Part shown: positions 56,956 to 64,000 of the stretch, piece by piece
Numbering within the stretch: position 1 is the stretch's first letter
Layout of the letters: the number at the start of each line of letters is the position of its first letter
Assembly: GCF_009727055.1 (NCBI RefSeq)
Contig: NC_052354.1
Coordinates: forward strand, 42,731,121 to 42,795,120
Reading direction: 5' to 3'
DNA: 64,000 nucleotides
Origin: Benincasa hispida
Lineage: Eukaryota; Streptophyta; Magnoliopsida; Cucurbitales; Cucurbitaceae
The notes under the pieces: generated by a model
The model's input: only the letters and a program-made list of their open reading frames with translations
Database searches by the model: none
What the model was told of the DNA's origin: nothing
Translations under genes and position numbers: made by a program

Positions 56956-58907
56956 TGTTGGGGTTGATGCCCTAAACTCTCGTGTCCTGTAGTTTGTAAA
57001 CAGTTTGTATGAATGCTTGTGTTGTATAATATATGATATTTTACTTCACATCTTGTATTTTTCTTAGTTGCATGTTTTATTTGCTTTACCACAAACCAAT
57101 AAACTTAAAATCCTTGGTTATCTGTATGTAACTCAAGCATATATGTGGTGACATAAAAGTGGATCAAGTCTGGAGTGATAACCAAAATAGTCTGTAGTAT
57201 ATGGATATAGGAGGGAAGCCTTATCCTGGTAACACCACGGATGTGGCCCACTTTGTGGAATGGTCATAAGTGTTGTGATTTGTCACAGATGGTCTGATCC
57301 TGATCATTCGTATTGGGGACATGCGAGCGGGGGCGTCCTATACAAAGAGTTTGTATAAGACCTGACCATGAAGTGTTAACGTCTCTTTATATAATATCGT
57401 TCATGACAGAGACTTCACTTTACTAGGATGACCATAGGTAACATGACCTCAATCCTGAGTGAGTTGGGAACTCCTGCCATTAAAGGCGGTACTTTGATTT
57501 GTATGGGTACGAGTGGCCAGGTCGCCGACTCAAACCTACCATTTTGGGGATTCGTCTGATTTAGGAACTGGGAACTCAGCTACACAAGATGGAATTCACT
57601 CCTTCCCCAAAGCAGGGGTAAGTAGATAGATAGCTACCTTAAAAATTGATTCTAGGGCTTGAGCGATGTGACGCCACACATCTTTTTTTGGCCTGAGAGG
57701 TGTTCACACATAGTTGGATTATTGTTGTATTGTTCATTAGAGAATCAGTGGTACTTAAGGAGTGAGATGTAACTACAAGGGAAAAACGTATTTTGGCCCA
57801 GCTGTACTTACGAGCATCTGTGAAGGGTCATCGTAATCATGATTGGTTATATCCGATGGACACAGAAATATATCTGTGGTAAGATGAGTTCAGCTGTTGG
57901 TTTTTAGTGGAATGCCTGACAATTAAAGAATGGTGGATCTCGTGGCTAAAGAGTTTAGTCAGCTATTCACGGACCGTTGGAGCTTCGAGCCACAGGTCCA
58001 TTAGGTTCCCTGGGTAGCTTGGATAATGTCGAGAATCAGTGTTTGGGTTAATTTGAAATGTTCAAATTGACAAGAGGAAGTCTATTTATTCCTGGTTCTA
58101 AGACCAATAGTTCTAGCAGTCGACTCGCTTCTTTCAATTGTTTCTCATTATTAAGAAAAGGTAACAAAGATAAAATACGAGGTTGTTTATAGCAATAGTA
58201 ATTAAGTGTTGTTGTTTTAAGGTCAATCTATTTACCCGTCTAGATAATATTTTCCTTGTTCACTATAAATCGACTAATTAAACTCATGTTTCTATAATCA
58301 ATTCGATCCCATAATTGGACTGGTTAATTATATATGATATAATTGACTAAATGTATGAGATTACTATATTTAGGAACATTAGATATAAATATGATTTATA
58401 TCAAGTAGAGGAGAAATTACTATAGTAGATATGTGATATCAAACTATAGGGTAAAAATATAATATGATTATATTTATTAATAATTTAATTGATTAATTAT
58501 ATGATAATTAACCTACAATGTCTCTCGGACGTGTGTTAGTGGGAAAATCGCGTCGGTTATTGTAACTGAAGAATAAAAATGAAATTTTGTTTCATTTTGA
58601 AGAGTTCGAAAAGATTGGAAAAATATTATAAGATTTTGCGTTGGTGTGGAAACGCAAATAATCGCATAAGTCGAGAGCCTATACGATAGTCACTCAGTGC
58701 CTAAACGATCGTATACCTCGCGCCTAAACAATCACACACTAGTTCCTAAACAATCGGATAGCTTTCCTAAACAATCGTAAAGTGTGCCGTGTTTTCTAAA
58801 CGATCGTTCAGTAAAACCTACACGGTCGTATAGTTTCTTCTAAACGATAAGCATCTAGCTATACGATAGCTTCCTATTCTTTCCTACTTGCTTATCGTCT
58901 ACACGAT
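56956..58907 (+). repeat. copia LTR, truncated, plus strand
   Basis: TGTTGGGGTTGATGCCC start. Parallel to the 6281-8603 LTR but in the opposite orientation, with the ACGATCGT cluster at 58640-58907 at the same relative place. It ends abruptly at 'cgtctacacgat' against minus-strand pol sequence. Confidence 0.7.
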
Positions 58908-60300
58908 CAATTCCATGAGCTTGATCCAACTCATCCTTACTCGGTCTAATAAACTCCTCCAGGAAAGTGGCATTTGTTGAAACAAACACCCGATTTTTCG
59001 TCGGATCATAAAAATAACCTCCTCGTGTACCTTTGGGGTAGCCTACAAAGAGGCATAACCTCGACCGTGGTTATAACTTCTTAGGATTAGCCTCAAGCAC
59101 ATGTGTAGAGCAACCGCAAATGCGGAAGTGATGTAACCTAGCTTTACGCCCGTTCCACAACTCCAGAGATGTTCTTGCAACACTCTTAAAGGGAACACAG
59201 TTAAGTATGTATATCGCAGTCTCTATTGCGAAACCCAAAAATGAGTCCGATAAGGAAGCGTAACTCATCATCGAGCGAACCCAAAAACGAATTTGGTAAG
59301 GAAGCGTAACTCATCATCGAGCGAACTATGTCCAACAAGGTCCGATTTCTCCTCTCTGCTACACCATTTTGCTGAGGTGTACCCGACGCTAATAGTTGGG
59401 AAACGATTCCATGTTCTATCAAATAGTCCTGGAATGTCGAGTCCAAAAAATCTCCACCTCGATTTGATCGAAGTGTTTTAATCCGTCTATCCAATGCGTT
59501 TTCAACTTTAACCTTGAACTCTTTGAACTTTTTAAAGGATTCAGACTTCCGTTGCATAAAATAAACATTCCCGTACCTGGAGTAATCATCAGTAAAACTG
59601 ATAAAATACTCATAGCTACTTCGTTCTCGCACATTCATAGAACCACAAAGGTTAGAATGTACTAACTCAAGAGGCTCCTTGGTTCTATAATCTTTTCCAG
59701 TAAAAGGTCATTTAGTCATCTTACCCTCAAGGCAAGACTCACACACTGGTAAATAATTTTCTTCTAACTCACTTAGAAATCCATTCTTCACCAATCTCTC
59801 AATCCTATTGAGATTGATGTGCCCTAAACGTAGATGCTAAAGTTGGGCATTTTTTTTGGAGAAATTCGTCGACATTTTGATTGAGTTACGATAATTCTAA
59901 ACAATTCAGTATTATGGAGGGAATTAATGGCTAACGACCTTAGCACATATATATTCGATTATAGATTTGCTGTGCAAATAAAAACACCATCTTTATGAAT
60001 AAACACTTTATCTACATTAAAAGAGACAGTATATTTACATTGCAATAAACACTTTACAAAAATAAGGTTCCTCTTTTGTTTGGGAACAATATATATATCA
60101 TTCAAAATAAGAAACTTATTCTGTAAAGTTAACTAGAGCCCTCCCACTACCACAGCTGAAACGACGTGCCCGGTGCCTACTCGCATTGTCATCTCACCAG
60201 GCCCCAGCTGTCGCCAAGATCTAATCCCTTGAAAAGAAGAACAAACGTGGTCAGTGGCGCCTTAATCAATTATCCAAGCAGAATCATCATTCTCCATTAA
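58908..60300 (-). pseudogene. copia protease-integrase remnant
   Basis: Protease motif reads W-I-I-D-stop-G-A-T-D-H-V: the catalytic serine codon is TAA at 60264-60262. Integrase pieces: SSYEYFISFTDDYSRYG (59620-59570), 'IKTLRSNRGGDFLDSTFQDY' (59480-59420), then 'SGTPQQNGVAERRNRTLLDI' (59390-59330), with D of FTDDYSRYG, D? of SNRGGDF (usually SDRGGEY) and the terminal E of NGVAERRNRT visible. A 46-bp tandem duplication (59234 and 59280) shifts the frame. After it come 'SFLGFAIETAIYILN' and the C-terminal 'LCLFVGYPKGTRGGYFYDP' (59058-59000). Confidence 0.8.
59234..59325. repeat. 46-bp tandem duplication inside integrase
   Basis: 'cccaaaaatgagtccgataa' at 59234 and 'cccaaaaacgaatttggtaa' at 59280, each followed by 'ggaagcgtaactcatcatcg'. 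46 is not a multiple of three, so the frame is broken. Confidence 0.9.
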
Positions 60301-60374
60301 ACAAGTTTCAAGTACAAGTAAATCACATTTACCTTTATCGGCCTTGGCCTTAACCTTGGCTATTTTCTTCTCTT

Positions 60375-61208
60375 TCAAATACCGAGGACAGTTTCTCTTC
60401 TAGTGTCCATCTTGGTTGCAGTGGAAACACTTTCCCTTAGCAACCGGTGGACGCCTCCTTGGGGCGACAGGCAGTGGATTAACAGGCGCCTTCCCTTTTT
60501 CCTTACCACCCTCCTTCTTCTTCCCTTTCTAGAGTTAGAATTAGAAGGTGTAGACTTCATTCCTGAGGTCGAACCTCTATGGAACGTCCTGGAGGATGAA
60601 GCAACATTTTCCTCACCCTTTTTTCTCTCTTTACTTTTCAATAAAGATTGGTAGGTCTGCAACTCGTTGAGGAGAGTTGTAAGGTTATATTTCACTTTTT
60701 TAAGAATCACAGTACGAACAAAGTGCAAGAAGCTCTCCGGAAAAGAATGCAGGATTATGCTAACTTGGCTGCCCTCATCGATGGTAGACCCATTCGATTC
60801 CGCCACATTAAAGTGGACCATTATGTAAAGCACATGTTCACAAACAGAGGTGCCTTCTTCTATTTTGGAGTTGAATATGTATTTAAGAGCCTCATGCATA
60901 AGCTGTTCAGACAGTTGTCCAAACATCCCCCGCAAGGACTCCATGATCTCACGCGCTAAGATCATAGGCTCATGTTTCTTGGCCAAGACTTCAAAAATAC
61001 TTGCCAAGATGTAGGCTCGAGCCTTTTCATTCGCCTTAATCCGAACATTTCAAGCGGCATTAGAAGCTGGAATAGGAGGACAGGCCTCCGTGAGATCGAA
61101 CATGAGATCTTCGATGATCAGGATCGTCGTGATCATGTGTTTCTATGTTGCAAAATTATCGCCAGTTAGTTTTTCGGCGCTGAACAAAGCCAACGTGGCT
61201 ATTGCCAT
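60375..61208 (-). pseudogene. copia gag (UBN2-type) with zinc knuckle
   Basis: Opens at 61208 (M-A-I-A-T-L-A-L-F, then EKLTGDNFAT, stop). Continues 'FEVLAKKHEPMILAREIMES' (60990-60930), 'VCEHVLYIMVHFNVAESNGS', 'LTTLLNELQTYQSLL', and a zinc knuckle C-F-H-C-N-Q-D-G-H-stop-K-R-N-C (60430-60390), where the usual W is TAG. Gag normally packages the element RNA. Two or more stops make it dead. It is far better preserved than element 1. Confidence 0.8.
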
Positions 61209-63547
61209 TTTGAAAAAGAAGTTACTGAAAATACGAACAAACCTTTATTAGATTTTGCTAAACCACTTTTATACTAACCAGTTTTGCAAAACAGTTTCAA
61301 GTATCCTAAGTTATAGACTTCTATTTTGCAATGATTCCCAGTGAGGCAGGATAAACATCACCGGTGGGGTGATCAGTTGCTCCTTCACTGGGATGAGACA
61401 TTCTCAACCATTAGGTAGAACCAACTATTGGAACTGAACCTAACAGCCACCATTTTTCGGTCCAGAATTGTTAACCTTTAACTATTCCGCATAAGTGTGA
61501 CTCCTCGCTTTCGGTGCTAGAGTCCCGCCCTAATGAGCCCATCGTAGGGAAGAAGCAGATTAGGACAAGAGACTAGTTACCTTACCCTCTTACAGGAGAT
61601 TAAATAATGAAACGCATAAAACTGCCATCCTTTAGAGGGACATTCCCAAAGTGCCTCGAGATGATGTGCAGTAACTTTATTCAACCTAACGAGGGAGACT
61701 GAGGGATATGTTGTCGCAGTTCTCGCTCCCACTTACTATGAACACTCTTTCCATCCACCTTGATATTGACCTACCCAAACACCATCTGTTAGGGAGACAC
61801 ACCAAAGGTGCCGCGAGGCAGAGGGTAGATCTCACGGTGTGGACTATTTAGGAGAAACGTGAAAGGTTTAAGTGAAGCATCTTATACCCCAAGTACCTCC
61901 CACTGAATGTTCTACCTAGGGTTCATTAACCTAGAAAATCCGGCTACTGATTTTAGTCAAAGTCGTCCTTTTAAACTCTACTCATAAATAACGTTTTTCT
62001 ATGAAATATGAACACGTTCAAGTAGTCACATTTAAACACTTTAATGGACTGTCCTTAACATGCATGCATGCATAAAATCTATCTAATTCACCTTTCTAGG
62101 TAAGTTCCTACGTAGGGGTGTTACGTTTCCGTCAACTTAAATACCCCAGCCTAGATAGAACCCGCCTTAGACAAAAGGTCCCTTATAGATAGATTTGCTA
62201 CACTTTAACCTTTTATTAGCCAATTTAATCCTATGAAACTGATTAAAAGATAAAAGAATTAGGGTTGCTAATCATATTAGAATCGTGATCTTAGGTCTAT
62301 GTAAGCCAAGTTTTAAACACTTTAAAACCATGAATTAAAGCTAAGTGAGCATGCATGTCTTTCTTATTTCTTTTAGTTCTAATTTCTTTTTAACTTTTAG
62401 AAAGAAACAACTAAAACCATTGCGCACAACGAGGTGTTTATAACACTTATAAAGTAACCTATGTGCCATGCTTCATGCAATGTCCGGTCATTACTATACA
62501 TAACTTTTATATAACGCGTAAAAACCAAGAAAATATGCTATCATTCACCCTTGTACTATAACAATTATAATATAAAGATGATGCATGTCAATGCTTTTTA
62601 TGCATGCATAAATATAACTCTTATATTATATGATGCATGAACATGCTCCTACTTAATTAAATCATGCTTCTCCAAATTATAACAATTACAATAACCTAAG
62701 GTGGGATTTACTATATGTTCATATGGTATGAACATATAAAAAAACATGCATCGCATGTAATAAATGAAGGATTAATGGACCGGGATGAGCCTTTACAAAA
62801 TACCAAAATGAAATAACCCTATCTATTACATTTTTCATCGAGCAAACTGATTCACAGGCGAACCGGGTCTTGAACTGCCAGGAGGACTCCATCGTGTAGT
62901 AAACGCCATAGGTAGACGATCGTCCAACGCGCACCAGACGATAGAAGCAAAATTAAATGATCGCGTAGATGACAACAAAGCTACGAAGCCTGATTGTCTA
63001 TGCGATCGCTTAACGTGGTGACAGGTAAATGATTTACCTTGCGTTACTAAGCGATCGTTTAGTTAGTCACTAAGAGATGAAGCTTGCTGACCTAAACGAT
63101 CGTCTAGTGCGCACACGCGTTAAACAATACTCGAGCATCCCATCGTTGACACAACCCGATACTCAGCGATCACGTACTCGATCTTCGACATGATGCGACC
63201 AACCCTTGATCACATACCCCATCGTCTGCACGATGTGATCAACCCTTGATCGTCTCTTTCATTGAAGAATCGCAACGCTTGCTTCGATCTTCTTCACAAA
63301 CGACTCAAAACTCAAACAGACTTTGAATACAGACTCGATAACGATTATTAATGCCCAAAAAAATGTAGGGGCCTTAACACACAACCGCAAATGTAAAAGA
63401 ATTAAATCAAACGAGGCTAACATCCACGAAAACATCCATTAATCTGCACATCCCAACAATTTAACGAGTTTAAACAGAGTAGACATGCACCCACCTTAAA
63501 TGTATATGTAATTCGTTGCAACAATGAAATTGGAGTATCAGAACCTG
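61209..63547. other. leader of copia element 2
   Basis: Non-coding. Phrases shared with element 1: 'tctatctaattcacctttc', 'ggggtgtt.cgtttccgtca' (62090-62140) and ATGCATGC words (62600). Confidence 0.5.
62880..63260. repeat. ACGATCGT-rich cluster (leader of element 2)
   Basis: 'agacgatcgtccaacg', 'taagcgatcgtttagttag' and 'cctaaacgatcgtctag', placed as in element 1. Confidence 0.65.
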
Positions 63548-63559
63548 GCTCTGATACCA
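63548..63559 (-). promoter_or_regulatory. primer binding site (initiator tRNA-Met type), element 2
   Basis: TGGTATCAGAGC on the minus strand, two bases from the LTR end at 63562. Confidence 0.85.
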
Positions 63560-63561
63560 AT

Positions 63562-63912
63562 TGAAGGATCTCTTAATGAAGAGTTCCATGAACACGTTCG
63601 GATCGCTCCAATTTCACCGTGACCGAAATACACCATATACATTCAAACGTACAGTTATGCAAACAAACAGTAATTAATGGCATGCTTTGAACAAAAGGAA
63701 CAAGGGAGAGAGTTCTCATACCAGTTGAAGACGCTTTTCAACCTATGGAGCTCAACGCAGGGGAAGATCTCTACCCGATCAACAAACGCTTAGCAGATGT
63801 GTCGGCTACAGCAACACGAACAATTACAAACAAACAAATGCAATGAAGATGACACCAATAGAAAAGAGCCCTAGGTATTTTCGGAGTGAGAACCCAAAAT
63901 GTGGTCTTTTGT
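63562..63912 (-). repeat. copia 5' LTR of element 2, partial
   Basis: Minus strand ends CCTTCA at 63562. It is related to 6281-6640 of element 1 and stops near 63912, where gag-like sequence starts. Confidence 0.6.
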
Positions 63913-64000
63913 GAGTTTAGTAACTGATACTGCTGGTTTCTTTGTTATCTATCCCTTTGTGCCCAAAAAGTAAGAACTGACGTTCAAACGATTCTTGCAA
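63913..64000 (-). pseudogene. third copia gag fragment at window edge
   Basis: Nearly identical to 3320-3410 of element 1 ('aaaagtaagaactgacgttc' and flanks). It includes the same odd gag variant, so that variant is a family feature and not private to element 1. Continues outside the window. Confidence 0.7.

Larger units (their letters stand above)
58908..63912 (-). mobile_element. Ty1-copia element 2, truncated, minus strand
   Basis: Minus-strand order: LTR (from 63912 or further right down to 63562), primer site 63559-63548, leader, gag (61208-60375), protease, integrase to 58908. Reverse transcriptase, RNase H and 3' LTR are lost at the junction with the plus-strand LTR. Confidence 0.8.

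Overview
The window reads as nuclear DNA of a flowering plant, most likely a cucurbit. The evidence is one large intron-rich lipoxygenase gene whose protein resembles cytosolic 9-lipoxygenases known from cucumber and melon, AT-rich intergenic sequence, and plant Ty1-copia, Ty3-gypsy, MULE, CACTA, LINE and short dispersed elements. The cucurbit assignment rests on remembered family resemblance, not on a search. Only one clear host protein gene is present.

Layout. 1-2675 is the end of a long Ty3-gypsy-type LTR with a 38-bp tandem array; it cuts a minus-strand copia element (2676-8603: gag-protease remnant, leader, primer binding site, 2.3-kb LTR). 8604-18500 is AT-rich and mostly featureless, with a possible hAT-type remnant (10.1-11.4 kb), a LINE 3' fragment (17.2-17.9 kb) and short dispersed repeats. 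18569-30308 is the lipoxygenase gene, nine exons and 860 codons if spliced as in other plant LOX genes; the donor of its last intron reads GA instead of GT. 32.5-41.2 kb is a decayed Mutator-like element with terminal inverted repeats, a mudrA transposase fragment and a plant-mobile-domain (PMD) remnant. Inside it lie shuffled plastid fragments (23S, 16S, petB) and two exact copies of the Nextera mate-pair junction sequence, which is synthetic.

41.2-58.9 kb is a nest. A Ty3-gypsy gag is interrupted by a solo copia LTR (target duplication CTTAC), a SINE-like repeat, and a 10-kb LTR element (45348-55366) that itself holds a minus-strand gypsy-like unit and four different minisatellite arrays. 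The gag frame resumes at 55367, is cut by a copia LTR, then a CACTA end, then another copia LTR. 58908-64000 is a second minus-strand copia element with a stop codon in its protease active site and zinc knuckle, followed at the window edge by part of a third copy.

Functionally the window is one oxylipin-pathway gene, possibly crippled by a splice-site change, embedded in layered transposon debris. Three points need checking before biological interpretation: the synthetic adapter junctions, the runs of N, and whether the plastid mosaic is real nuclear DNA or misassembly.
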